NCBI GenBank assembly: GCA_964407075.1
Contig: CAYOUE010000142.1
Span: 1-8,531, forward strand
DNA from: JAHQVI01 sp964407075
Lineage (GTDB): Bacteria > Pseudomonadota > Alphaproteobacteria > Rhizobiales > Rhodomicrobiaceae
Direction: 5' to 3'
Length of the DNA: 8,531 bases
Positions 1-5,894 of the stretch are shown one piece after another; the first letter of the stretch is position 1; each line of letters begins with the position of its first letter. Position numbers and translations under genes: made by a program. The notes beneath the pieces are model-generated. The model searched no databases. It had not been told where the DNA came from and saw nothing but the letters and a program-made list of their open reading frames with translations.

Positions 1-308
1 GAAGCGCCGCCGTCGCCGGTTCGGCTCCGAGGCTGGAACAGGCGGGGATCGGCTTCGTCGGGTTTTGTGCTCTTGCCGCCGGAGCGCTTTGCCCAGATCT
101 TGTGCATCTGAATGAGCGTCCAGAGGGCGACGGGCGTATGGCCTCTGTCTTTATCGACCCGCGAGTGGGCATGGGAGCGGGTCGCGCGCAACAGCGCCAG
201 CGCCTGCTGCTCCGATCCCGTCAGAGCGAGTGCAAATGACTTGAGACGCGGCATTAGAAGCGCAACCTCGGACTGCCCCTGCGAATTCCTGTCAACGGCG
301 TAACTCAT
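1..308 (-). CDS. Divergent sigma-70 region-2-like protein, N-terminal part (3' end outside window)
   Basis: This reading frame is open on the minus strand from an ATG at 308-306 to the window edge (about 102 residues, no stop); an in-frame TGA at 320-318 bounds it upstream. Residues 19-77 begin MPRLKSFALALTGSEQQAL and resemble region 2 of ECF-type sigma factors, which often read 'LPRLRRFARALTGS...DADDLVQ...W...I..N.W'. The helix-1 pattern, the central Trp (W63) and the IW near residue 72 fit. The acidic DADDLVQ core-binding stretch is replaced by EQQALALLRAT, so it may be a degenerate or repurposed sigma factor. After residue 75 it becomes polar and low in complexity, as in a linker before region 4, which would lie outside the window. 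M19 (254-252) is an alternative start, and neither start has a strong ribosome site. The gene follows hemF on the same strand after 148 bp. The family call is by eye and uncertain. Confidence 0.5.
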   Translation of the reverse strand, partial: MSYAVDRNSQGQSEVALLMPRLKSFALALTGSEQQALALLRATRSHAHSRVDKDRGHTPVALWTLIQMHKIWAKRSGGKSTKPDEADPRLFQPRSRTGDGGA

Positions 309-330
309 GAGCGTTACTCACTGTACTGTG
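300..330. promoter_or_regulatory. Operator-like inverted repeats at the 5' end of the sigma-like gene
   Basis: GTAAC (300-304) and GTTAC (313-317) form an inverted repeat with an 8-base gap across the putative start codon of the minus-strand sigma-like gene. Immediately upstream of that gene, 319-330 reads CACTGTACTGTG, a 12-base palindrome with one mismatched pair around GTAC. These are typical dimensions for a repressor site, but I see no recognisable sigma promoter beside them and no known regulator matches. Chance is possible for repeats this short. Confidence 0.2.
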
Positions 331-380
331 ACGAACGAACGACTGCTTCAGTTACAAGCCATTGCAGAAATTGGTTTACG

Positions 381-402
381 TCCGGTGAACGCTGCAACCG
401 GA
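381..402. other. Short hairpin between hemF and the sigma-like gene
   Basis: TCCGGT (381-386) and ACCGGA (397-402) are perfect 6-base inverted arms around a 10-base loop. The site lies 55 bp past the hemF stop on the minus strand. No T-run follows on either strand, so it is not a standard intrinsic terminator. It could be a weak processing or pause site. The rest of the 309-456 gap shows no gene. Confidence 0.2.
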
Positions 403-456
403 ATGACGCATATTGGAAGGGGCGGGATTATCCGCTGTGACGGGAAAGGGCCGGTC

Positions 457-1383
457 TCAAGGCCATTTCACCTCGGGCGGCATGGAGGAGAGAATGCTTT
501 CGACATTGCCGCCGGTTTTCAGACCGAAGATCGTGCCGCGGTCATACAGCAGGTTGAACTCGACATAACGCCCGCGCCGGACGAGCTGCTCTTCGCGCAT
601 GGCGTCGTTCCACGGCTTGGCCATGTTGGTGCGCACGATCTGCGGATAGATGTCGCGAAAGGCGCGGCCGACGTCCTGCGTGAAGGCGAAATCGGCGTCC
701 CAGTTGCCGGAATTGTGATGGTCGTAGAAGATTCCGCCTATGCCACGCGGCTCGTTCCGGTGGGGCAGGTGAAAATATTCGTCGCACCATGTCTTGTAGC
801 GGCCGTAATCGGCGATGGGGTGTTTCTCGCAGGCTTCCCGCATGGCGCGATGGAAGGCGATGGAATCCGGATCGTCCTGAGTTCGCCGGGCGTTCAGCAC
901 CGGCGTCAGATCCGCGCCGCCGCCGAACCACCATTTCGTCGTGATGACGAAGCGCGTGTTCATGTGCACAGCGGGCACATTCGGGTTGCGGGGATGCGCG
1001 ATCAGCGAAATGCCGGACGCCCAGAAGCGCGGGTCTTCGGCCGCGCCCTGTATCTGCGCGCGGAACTGCTCGGAGAATTCCCCGTGGACGGTTGAAGTGT
1101 GAACGCCGGCTTTCTCGAACAGGCGGCCATGCAGCATGGCCATCGTTCCGCCGCCGCCGTCGCTGCCGTCCTCGCCGGTTCGCCGCCACTGTTTGCGCTC
1201 GAAACGCCCTGCCGGCATTCCGGCCATAGGCCCGGTTCCGGCCTCATCCTCCAGCGCTTCGAAAGCTGCGCAGATTTCATCCTGCAGTCTGGCAAACCAC
1301 TCTCTCGCTTGCGTCCTGCGGGCGTTCAGCTCAGGCGCGTGCCTCTCGTCATTGGCGGCAGGATCGAGCGCGGTCGGTGTCAT
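457..1383 (-). CDS. hemF: Oxygen-dependent coproporphyrinogen III oxidase
   Basis: HemF oxidatively decarboxylates two propionate side chains of coproporphyrinogen III to vinyl groups, giving protoporphyrinogen IX in the cytoplasm with O2 as oxidant. The protein has 308 residues, close to the usual length of about 300. Family motifs occur in order: GGGGTMAMLHGRLFEKAG (77-93), TSTVHGEFSEQF (96-107), WWFGGGADLTPV (151-162), KTWCDEYFHLPHRNEPRG (197-214) with GGIFYD (216-221), and the C-terminal signature GRYVEFNLLYDRGTIFGLKT (271-290) followed by ESILSS. The start is the ATG at 1383, because homology begins there and a GGGAG site lies at 1394-1390, 6 bases upstream; the same frame stays open further upstream but overlaps trmL. 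The ATG overlaps the trmL stop as ATGA, suggesting translational coupling. Haem supply suits the neighbouring petB and petC, whose products carry haem. No terminator is seen after the stop. Confidence 0.96.
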   Translation of the reverse strand: MTPTALDPAANDERHAPELNARRTQAREWFARLQDEICAAFEALEDEAGTGPMAGMPAGRFERKQWRRTGEDGSDGGGGTMAMLHGRLFEKAGVHTSTVHGEFSEQFRAQIQGAAEDPRFWASGISLIAHPRNPNVPAVHMNTRFVITTKWWFGGGADLTPVLNARRTQDDPDSIAFHRAMREACEKHPIADYGRYKTWCDEYFHLPHRNEPRGIGGIFYDHHNSGNWDADFAFTQDVGRAFRDIYPQIVRTNMAKPWNDAMREEQLVRRGRYVEFNLLYDRGTIFGLKTGGNVESILSSMPPEVKWP

Positions 1384-1868
1384 TTCTGTCTCCCGTCTGC
1401 ATAACGGTCTCCTTGCGGGAACCGCCCGGTTTGTCTTAACGCCTCTCCTAGTACCATCGCAGCGGCCAGTGCAACATTGATAGAGCGCAACTGCGGCGCA
1501 ATGGGGATGACGAGCCGCGCATCGGCCGCTTCGTGAACATGGGACGGGGCGCCGCTGCTTTCGCTTCCGAACAGCAGGATGTCGCGATCTTCGAAGGCGA
1601 AGCGGTAATAGGGCATATGCGCCGAAGTCGTCAGCAGGATCAGGCGCTGATTGCCGGACCGCCGCGCCGCATCGAAATCGGCAAAGGACTGATGGCGGGC
1701 TATGATCGCATGATCGAGATAGTCGAGACCTGCGCGGCGCAGCGCCCGGTCGGACGCATCGAAACCGACCGGCGCGATAATGTCGCACGGCACGCCGAAA
1801 CATGCGGCCATACGCAGTATCGTTCCGGTATTCTGCGGGATGTCGGGCTGAAAGAGGGCCAGTCGCAT
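1380..1868 (-). CDS. trmL: tRNA (cytidine/uridine(34)-2'-O)-methyltransferase, SPOUT family
   Basis: TrmL uses S-adenosylmethionine to 2'-O-methylate the wobble base (position 34) of tRNA-Leu species. The 162-residue product is a minimal SPOUT methyltransferase of normal length with a deep trefoil knot. The three knot motifs are visible: DIPQNTGTILR (9-19, with Asn13), LLFGSESSGAP (98-108) and IPIAPQLRSINVALAAAM (121-138, with the R-S-x-N core). The start ATG at 1868 is preceded by GGAAAG (1882-1877) with 8 bases between. It is the first gene of the leftward trmL-hemF unit; its TGA overlaps the hemF ATG. It is divergent from petA across a 219-bp shared intergenic region. YibK is the E. coli name for the same family. 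The family call is firm; exact tRNA substrates are inferred from characterised members. Confidence 0.95.
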   Translation of the reverse strand: MRLALFQPDIPQNTGTILRMAACFGVPCDIIAPVGFDASDRALRRAGLDYLDHAIIARHQSFADFDAARRSGNQRLILLTTSAHMPYYRFAFEDRDILLFGSESSGAPSHVHEAADARLVIPIAPQLRSINVALAAAMVLGEALRQTGRFPQGDRYADGRQK

Positions 1869-1916
1869 GAGCAGCGCTTTCCGAACGTTATCAAAGCCTC
1901 ACAGGCGAGGAAATGC

Positions 1917-1995
1917 GCCGATTTGTCTGTATGCACAAGCTGGACATGGGGTTACGAAAAATGCCATATGTCGCATGGCAAATCGTCAAATCGGC
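1917..1995. repeat. Three CAAATCG copies, one inverted, between trmL and petA
   Basis: CAAATCG occurs twice in tandem at 1979-1985 and 1987-1993, one base apart, and once inverted (CGATTTG) at 1919-1925. The inverted copy and the second direct copy extend to a perfect 9-base inverted pair, GCCGATTTG (1917-1925) and CAAATCGGC (1987-1995). This enclosed segment also contains the TGCCAT/ATGGCA repeat. The arrangement could let a regulator bind two places and loop the divergent promoters, but this is inference. Confidence 0.3.
1962..1980. repeat. Inverted repeat TGCCAT-N7-ATGGCA, candidate operator
   Basis: Perfect 6-base arms (1962-1967 and 1975-1980) surround a 7-base spacer in the trmL/petA intergenic region. 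On the minus strand the repeat lies just downstream of a TTGACG box and would cover the spacer and -10 of a trmL promoter placed there. The half-site spacing suits a dimeric regulator. I do not recognise the binding protein. Confidence 0.35.
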
Positions 1996-2087
1996 CTTAT
2001 CTGCTTCGTTGATAAGAACGTTGCCCGAACGCACGCCGGTGATTTTGAGTTCCGGTGCGGCCGGGCGGAGGAAAGGGAAACACGCTT

Positions 2088-2663
2088 ATGGCCTCGACTA
2101 CGGATGAGCCAGTCAACCGGCGCGATTTCATTCACGTTGCGGCTACTGCTTTCGCAGGCGTCGGCGCTGCAGCGATGATCTGGCCGCTGATCGACCAGAT
2201 GAACCCGGACGCAACGGCATTGTCGCTTGCGAGCATCGAGGTCGATCTTGCGCCGATCGAACAGGGGCAGGCTATCACGGTCATGTGGCGCGGAAAGCCG
2301 GTCTTCATCCGCAACCGCACGCCGGAGGAAGTGGAGGCCGCGCGCTCCGTCGATTTGAGCGAACTCAAGGATCCGGTTGCGCGAGTCCAGGGCGCGAGCC
2401 AGGAACTGCCTGCGACCGACGAAGCGATCACCAAGGAAGGCTACGAGCAGTGGCTCGTCGCTATCGGCATCTGCACTCATCTCGGCTGCATTCCCAAGGG
2501 GCAGAGAGTGGGCGACGAGCGCGGCGAGTATGGCGGCTGGTTCTGCCCCTGCCACGGATCGGCATATGACACGGCCGGCCGTATCAGAAGAGGCCCTGCG
2601 CCGACCAACCTGGAAGTCCCACCCTACGAATTCGTATCCGACAGCAGAATCAGAATCGGTTAG
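2088..2663 (+). CDS. petA: Ubiquinol-cytochrome c reductase, Rieske iron-sulfur subunit
   Basis: This is the Rieske [2Fe-2S] subunit of the cytochrome bc1 complex. It takes the first electron from ubiquinol and passes it to cytochrome c1 on the periplasmic face. The 191-residue protein has a twin-arginine motif (NRRDF, R11-R12) and a single uncleaved membrane anchor (about 15-35), as expected for Tat-exported Rieske proteins. A hinge follows, then the cluster domain. Box 1 is CTHLGC (C129, H131, disulfide C134) and box 2 is CPCHGS (C153, H156, disulfide C155). The start is the ATG at 2088, 10 bases after GGAGGAAAGGG; the in-frame GTG at 2055 lies before the ribosome site and is unlikely. It is the first gene of petABC, 17 bp ahead of petB. 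Confidence 0.97.
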   Translation: MASTTDEPVNRRDFIHVAATAFAGVGAAAMIWPLIDQMNPDATALSLASIEVDLAPIEQGQAITVMWRGKPVFIRNRTPEEVEAARSVDLSELKDPVARVQGASQELPATDEAITKEGYEQWLVAIGICTHLGCIPKGQRVGDERGEYGGWFCPCHGSAYDTAGRIRRGPAPTNLEVPPYEFVSDSRIRIG

Positions 2664-2680
2664 TCCGAAGAGACATCATC

Positions 2681-3970
2681 ATGGCGCATCAATCGAATTA
2701 TGAGCCGAAAACGGCCTTCACGCGGTGGCTTGACAGCCGTCTCCCGCTCGTGCGCGCGGCGCATGACAACCTTCTGGATTTCCCCACGCCGCGAAATCTG
2801 AATTATATGTGGACGTTCGGCGCCATTCTCGCTTTCTGCCTTCTGGTCCAGATCGTGACCGGCATCGTGCTTGCAATGCATTATGTTCCCGATCCGGCGA
2901 TGGCGTTCGACTCCATCGAGCATCTGATGCGCAACGTCAATTATGGCTGGCTGATCCGCTATACGCACGCGGTCGGCGCTTCGATGTTCTTCCTCGCCGT
3001 CTACCTCCATATCTTCCGCGGGCTGTATTACGGTTCTTACAAGCCGCCGCGCGAAATCCTCTGGATCATCGGCGTCCTGATCCTTCTGGCCATGATGGCG
3101 ACCGCCTTCATGGGCTACTCGCTGGTCTGGGGACAGATGAGCTTCTGGGCGGTGACGGTCATCACCAACCTCTTCTCTTCGCTCGACTCCATCGTCTCCG
3201 GCCTGGGCACGGCCATCGTACAGTGGATCTGGGGCGGGTTTTCCGTCAACGACGCCACGCTGAACCGGCTGTTCAGCCTCCATTACCTGCTACCATTCGT
3301 GATCGTCGGGCTGGTTTTCCTGCATGTCTGGGCGCTGCACGTAACGGGCAACAACAACCCGACAGGCGTCGATCTGCGCGATCCGAAGAAAGAGGCGATT
3401 CCGTTCCATCCCTATTATACGGTCAAGGATGGCTTCGCGATCGCGATCTTTGCGATCCTGTTTGCCTATTTCATCTTCTATATGCCGAACTATCTTGGCC
3501 ACCCCGACAACTATGTCGAGGCCAACCCGCTTGTGACGCCGCCGCATATCGTGCCTGAATGGTATTTCCTGCCCTTCTACGCGATCCTGCGCGCAATACC
3601 GTCCAAACTCGGCGGCGTGATCGCCATGTTCGGCGCGATTATCGTGCTGTTCTTCATCCCCTGGCTCGACACCGCCAAGGAGCGCTCGACCCGCTACCGT
3701 CCGATCTACAAATGGTTCTTCTGGCTGTTCGTCATAACCTGCCTCGCGCTGGGCTATGTCGGCTCCAAGCCCGCGGAAGGCGGATATCTGATCGCGGCGC
3801 AGATTTTCACGGCTTACTATTTCATCCACTTCCTGGTCGTGATGCCGGTGGTGGGCATCATCGAGACGCCGAAACCGAAACCGCAATCCATCGCCGATTC
3901 GATTTTCGGAAGCGAAGGCGGCGGGGGCCGGACGCCGCAGCCGGTTCCAGCCGCGGCCGAGAAACGCTAG
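2681..3970 (+). CDS. petB: Cytochrome b subunit of the bc1 complex
   Basis: Full-length (429-residue) cytochrome b carries the quinol oxidation and quinone reduction sites of complex III and two b haems in the inner membrane. Haem ligands are visible as His pairs on two helices: H96 (RYTHAVG) and H110 (YLHIFRG), then H201 (SLHYLL) and H215 (FLHVWALH), with the 13-residue spacing within each pair that bacterial bc1 enzymes share. The Qo-site PEWY motif is at 292-295. Several long hydrophobic helices follow the usual b-type plan, so this is the fused form rather than the split b6/subunit IV form. The C-terminus is a polar Pro/Gly/Ala tail (395-429). The start ATG at 2681 has a modest GAAGAG site about 8 bases upstream. 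The stop at 3970 is 15 bp from the chosen petC start, so translation is probably coupled. fbcB is a synonym. Confidence 0.98.
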   Translation: MAHQSNYEPKTAFTRWLDSRLPLVRAAHDNLLDFPTPRNLNYMWTFGAILAFCLLVQIVTGIVLAMHYVPDPAMAFDSIEHLMRNVNYGWLIRYTHAVGASMFFLAVYLHIFRGLYYGSYKPPREILWIIGVLILLAMMATAFMGYSLVWGQMSFWAVTVITNLFSSLDSIVSGLGTAIVQWIWGGFSVNDATLNRLFSLHYLLPFVIVGLVFLHVWALHVTGNNNPTGVDLRDPKKEAIPFHPYYTVKDGFAIAIFAILFAYFIFYMPNYLGHPDNYVEANPLVTPPHIVPEWYFLPFYAILRAIPSKLGGVIAMFGAIIVLFFIPWLDTAKERSTRYRPIYKWFFWLFVITCLALGYVGSKPAEGGYLIAAQIFTAYYFIHFLVVMPVVGIIETPKPKPQSIADSIFGSEGGGGRTPQPVPAAAEKR

Positions 3971-3985
3971 ATGAGGGGCGGGAAC

Positions 3986-4864
3986 ATGAGCACATTCATC
4001 TCCATGCGCAAAATCGGTGCCGCCGTAGCTTGCTCGGCTGCGCTCGCCGCCGCTTCATCTTTCGCAGAGCCAGCCCGCGCCGCCGGCGAGGCGATCGACA
4101 TTCCGCGCCAGGAATGGACCTTCAGCGGTATGACCGGCTATTTCGATCGCGCGCAGCTTCGCCGCGGCTATCTGGTCTACAAGAATGTCTGCGCGTCTTG
4201 TCACGGGATGCGCCAGCTCTACTACCGCAATCTTTCGGAGCCGGGCGGGCCGGAATTCTCCGAAGCCCGGATGCGCGAATTCGCCGCCGAAGCCCTCGTT
4301 CGCGACGGCCCGAACGAGGACGGCGAGATGTTCGAACGGCCAGGCACCCCGGCTGACAAGTTCGTGTCGCCCTATCCCAATGAGCAGGCGGCAGCTGTCG
4401 CCAATGGCGGCGCGATCCCACCGGACCTCTCCGTGATGGCGAAGGCTCGCGCCATTGCAGGCGCTAACTCCTGGTATGTCGAGCCGTTTTACTGGGCGCA
4501 GGATGTTCTGACCGGCTATCAGGAGCAGGGCGCGGACTATCTGTACGCATTGCTGATCGGCTACAGGGACACTCCCCCGGAGGATTTCAATCTCCTGCCG
4601 GGCCTTTACTACAACGACTATTTCCCCGGGCATCAGATCGCCATGCCCCAGCCGCTCTATCCTGACATGGTGCCGTATGAAGACGGGACGGAGGCCACCG
4701 TTGAGAACTATGCGAAGGATCTGACCGCCTTCATGATGTGGGCCGCCGAGCCGACCATGGAAGAGCGCAAGAAGATGGGCCTGTCCGTCATGATCTATCT
4801 CTCGATCTTCGCGCTGCTGCTTTACCTGTCCAAGCGGACATTGTGGCGGCGCACTCCACATTGA
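3986..4864 (+). CDS. petC: Cytochrome c1 subunit of the bc1 complex
   Basis: Cytochrome c1 accepts electrons from the Rieske centre and passes them to soluble or membrane cytochrome c in the periplasm. The 292-residue precursor starts with a Sec signal peptide (hydrophobic 11-24, likely cut after ARA at 30-32). It has a covalent haem c motif CASCH (C69, C72, H73), the PPDLS motif (145-149), a probable axial Met ligand in HQIAMPQPL (M220), and one C-terminal membrane anchor (about 265-283) followed by basic residues. I chose the ATG at 3986 because AGGGGCGGG (3974-3982) sits just ahead of it. An ATG directly after the petB stop (3971) would add five residues but lacks its own site, and the ATG at 4004 is also possible. 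It is the last gene of petABC and is followed by two hairpins. Confidence 0.97.
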   Translation: MSTFISMRKIGAAVACSAALAAASSFAEPARAAGEAIDIPRQEWTFSGMTGYFDRAQLRRGYLVYKNVCASCHGMRQLYYRNLSEPGGPEFSEARMREFAAEALVRDGPNEDGEMFERPGTPADKFVSPYPNEQAAAVANGGAIPPDLSVMAKARAIAGANSWYVEPFYWAQDVLTGYQEQGADYLYALLIGYRDTPPEDFNLLPGLYYNDYFPGHQIAMPQPLYPDMVPYEDGTEATVENYAKDLTAFMMWAAEPTMEERKKMGLSVMIYLSIFALLLYLSKRTLWRRTPH

Positions 4865-4875
4865 GCGATCATCAT

Positions 4876-4904
4876 CCGAAGTCCCATTGAAAGTGGGATT
4901 TCGG
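4876..4904. other. Stable hairpin just after petC
   Basis: CCGAAGTCCCAT (4876-4887) pairs with GTGGGATTTCGG (4893-4904) over 12 pairs (two G-U) around a 5-base loop. It begins 11 bases after the petC stop and lacks a T-run. A likely role is protecting the 3' end of the petABC mRNA or assisting the terminator that follows; this is inference. Confidence 0.6.
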
Positions 4905-4929
4905 CTACTAACCGGATCATAATGATGCG

Positions 4930-4956
4930 AAAAGCCCTGCTTCAGCGGGGCTTTTT
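4930..4956 (+). terminator. Intrinsic terminator of petABC
   Basis: AAAAGCCCTGC (4930-4940) pairs with GCGGGGCTTTT (4945-4955) in an 11-base-pair stem (one G-U) with a TTCA tetraloop (4941-4944), ending in five Ts (4952-4956). Because the stem starts with As and ends with Ts it could work in both directions, although no leftward gene reaches it here. Confidence 0.88.
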
Positions 4957-5030
4957 CATTCGCGAGCTATGCGTCGCCATATGGCAGGCAGGTGAGCGGC
5001 CGCACCTTCCTCACGCCAATCGCAACGCCG

Positions 5031-5059
5031 TTGCACCGCTCCGTACGCTGATTTATGCT
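5031..5059 (+). promoter_or_regulatory. Sigma-70-type promoter of the PPOX-fold gene
   Basis: TTGCAC (5031-5036) and TATGCT (5054-5059) are separated by exactly 17 bases, a good housekeeping-sigma promoter. Transcription would start near 5066, leaving a leader of about 25 bases before the ATG at 5091. An ATG at 5055 lies inside the -10 box and so cannot start the protein from this promoter. Confidence 0.65.
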
Positions 5060-5090
5060 TCCTCAAACAACAAGAACGAAAGACCGCGTC

Positions 5091-5675
5091 ATGCCCATGT
5101 ATCATGACGGCAACCGCGAGCTTCAGGACCGGTTCGGATCGCGGCCCCTTGCCGACCGCCTCGTCGAGAGGCTGTGGCGCGACCGTTTCAAGGATGACGA
5201 CAAGGCGTTCATCGAGAGCCAGGGCTTCTTCTTCCTCGCCACGGCGGACAGCGAAGGCCGTCCCGACTGCTCGTTCAAGGGCGGCCCGCCCGGCTTCGTG
5301 AAGGTCCCCGCGCCGGACCTGCTGATCTTCCCCGACTATGACGGCAACGGCATGTTCAAGAGCCTCGGCAACATCAGCGCGAACCCGCAGGTCGGCCTGC
5401 TGTTCATCGCGATGGGGGCGAAGCCGCAGCGTTTGCGCGTGAACGGCCGGGCGACGCTCCATGCGGACGATCCGATGATCCGGGAACTGCCTGGCGCGCA
5501 GATGATCGTCAAGGTCGCGCCGGAACACATCTTCCCGAACTGCCCACGCTACATCCCCGATCTCGGGACCGGCGAGCCGTCGCAATATCTGCCATGTGAG
5601 GGCGTGGCGTCGGTGGAACCGGCCTGGAAGTCCTTCGACGCCTTCAAGGACGTCGTGCCCCCGCGGCGGCGCTGA
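5091..5675 (+). CDS. Pyridoxamine 5'-phosphate oxidase-family (PPOX-fold) flavin-binding protein
   Basis: The 194-residue protein resembles a family of stand-alone split-barrel proteins annotated as pyridoxamine 5'-phosphate oxidase-related. It opens with YHDGNRELQDRFGSRPLADR (4-23). Then come the barrel strands FFFLATADSEGRPDCSFKGG (46-65), PDYDGNGMFKSLGNISANPQ (81-100) with VGLLFI, and PQRLRVNGRATL (112-123). These are the regions where family members bind FMN or a similar cofactor. It is unlikely to be genuine PdxH, since the PdxH substrate signature is not apparent; the actual reaction is unknown, and some relatives reduce flavins, F420 or haem derivatives. I prefer the start at 5091 because of the promoter at 5031-5059; M3 (5097) is also possible. 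It is probably monocistronic, lying between the petABC terminator and the AT-rich island. Its GC-rich codon use matches the host genes. Confidence 0.85.
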   Translation: MPMYHDGNRELQDRFGSRPLADRLVERLWRDRFKDDDKAFIESQGFFFLATADSEGRPDCSFKGGPPGFVKVPAPDLLIFPDYDGNGMFKSLGNISANPQVGLLFIAMGAKPQRLRVNGRATLHADDPMIRELPGAQMIVKVAPEHIFPNCPRYIPDLGTGEPSQYLPCEGVASVEPAWKSFDAFKDVVPPRRR

Positions 5676-5737
5676 CCCGGTGTCGACAGCAGATTTACCC
5701 GTACAGCGCGCAGCCAGTATAGTGAAACGAAAATCTG

Positions 5738-5760
5738 GGGACTGACGATAGTTTTGTCCC
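5738..5760. terminator. Weak hairpin, possible end of the PPOX transcript
   Basis: GGGAC (5738-5742) and GTCCC (5756-5760) form a 5-base stem whose 13-base loop contains TTTT. No T-run follows the stem. A longer-range pair, CAGATTT (5690-5696) and AAATCTG (5731-5737), abuts it. It is at best a poor terminator. It lies where base composition changes, so it may instead mark old DNA at the island edge. Confidence 0.25.
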
Positions 5761-5808
5761 GAGTTGCGCTGTGCTCTAAACAGGCTTAGCGTGCTATCGA
5801 TTCTTTTG

Positions 5809-5877
5809 TGTGCAAACAAATCTAAAAAATTCTTGCTTTACGCAAAAATATTGATGATAAATCAGCTATTGTGCAAA
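5809..5877 (+). promoter_or_regulatory. Promoter with three phased TRYGCAAA motifs ahead of the two-gene module
   Basis: TGTGCAAA (5809-5816), TACGCAAA (5839-5846) and TGTGCAAA (5870-5877) all fit TRYGCAAA and are spaced 30 and 31 bases apart, about three helical turns. The first copy lies in a near-perfect 16-base palindrome (5805-5820, TTTGTgTGCAaACAAA). A plausible promoter is TTGCTT (5834-5839), a 16-base spacer, then GATAAA (5856-5861), which puts the middle copy over the spacer and the last near the transcription start. This is how an autorepressing Xre protein would be expected to bind. The repeats are direct observation; the regulator is inferred. Confidence 0.5.
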
Positions 5878-5894
5878 TTTAATGAGATGATCCA

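Larger units (their letters stand above)
1869..2087. promoter_or_regulatory. Divergent trmL/petA intergenic regulatory region
   Basis: No coding sequence is apparent in these 219 bp, which must hold the leftward trmL-hemF promoter and the rightward petABC promoter. A candidate leftward -35 is TTGACG (1989-1984), with only a weak -10 (TGGCAT) 17 bases on. For petA, TTGCCC (2021-2026) precedes T-rich sequence at 2042-2047 at short spacing, which is also weak. A 6-base inverted repeat CTTATC/GATAAG (1996-2001 and 2011-2016, gap 9) lies upstream of petA. The petA ribosome site GGAGGAAAGGG is at 2067-2077. Confidence 0.6.

Noticed and set aside
307..1095. Long plus-strand open frame of 262 residues opposite hemF
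   Set aside because: It is the antisense shadow of hemF, which has full family motifs on the minus strand; the shadow resembles no known protein and arises from GC-rich codon bias.
873..1330. LNARRTQ occurring twice in HemF (residues 19-25 and 163-169)
   Set aside because: The codons for the RRTQ part differ, and a similar second copy is normal for alphaproteobacterial HemF, so it is probably convergence rather than an internal duplication.
1384..1803. N-terminal extension of the hemF frame to 448 residues
   Set aside because: The extra 140 residues overlap trmL in another frame, show no HemF similarity, and the ATG at 1383 has its own GGGAG site.
2809..4356. Arg-rich plus-strand frames inside petB and petC
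   Set aside because: They are out-of-frame readings of cytochrome b and c1, which are complete with all haem ligands.
5055..5090. Upstream ATG for the PPOX-fold protein
   Set aside because: The ATG lies inside the -10 box of a well-formed promoter, and family similarity starts at MPMYHDGN.
4922..5107. Small plus-strand frame of 61 residues after petC
   Set aside because: It begins inside the spacer before the terminator and runs through the terminator hairpin and the PPOX promoter, so it cannot be a normal gene.
4956..5819. Minus-strand frame of 287 residues opposite the PPOX-fold gene
   Set aside because: It is the antisense of a gene with clear family motifs and has no recognisable domain or ribosome site.
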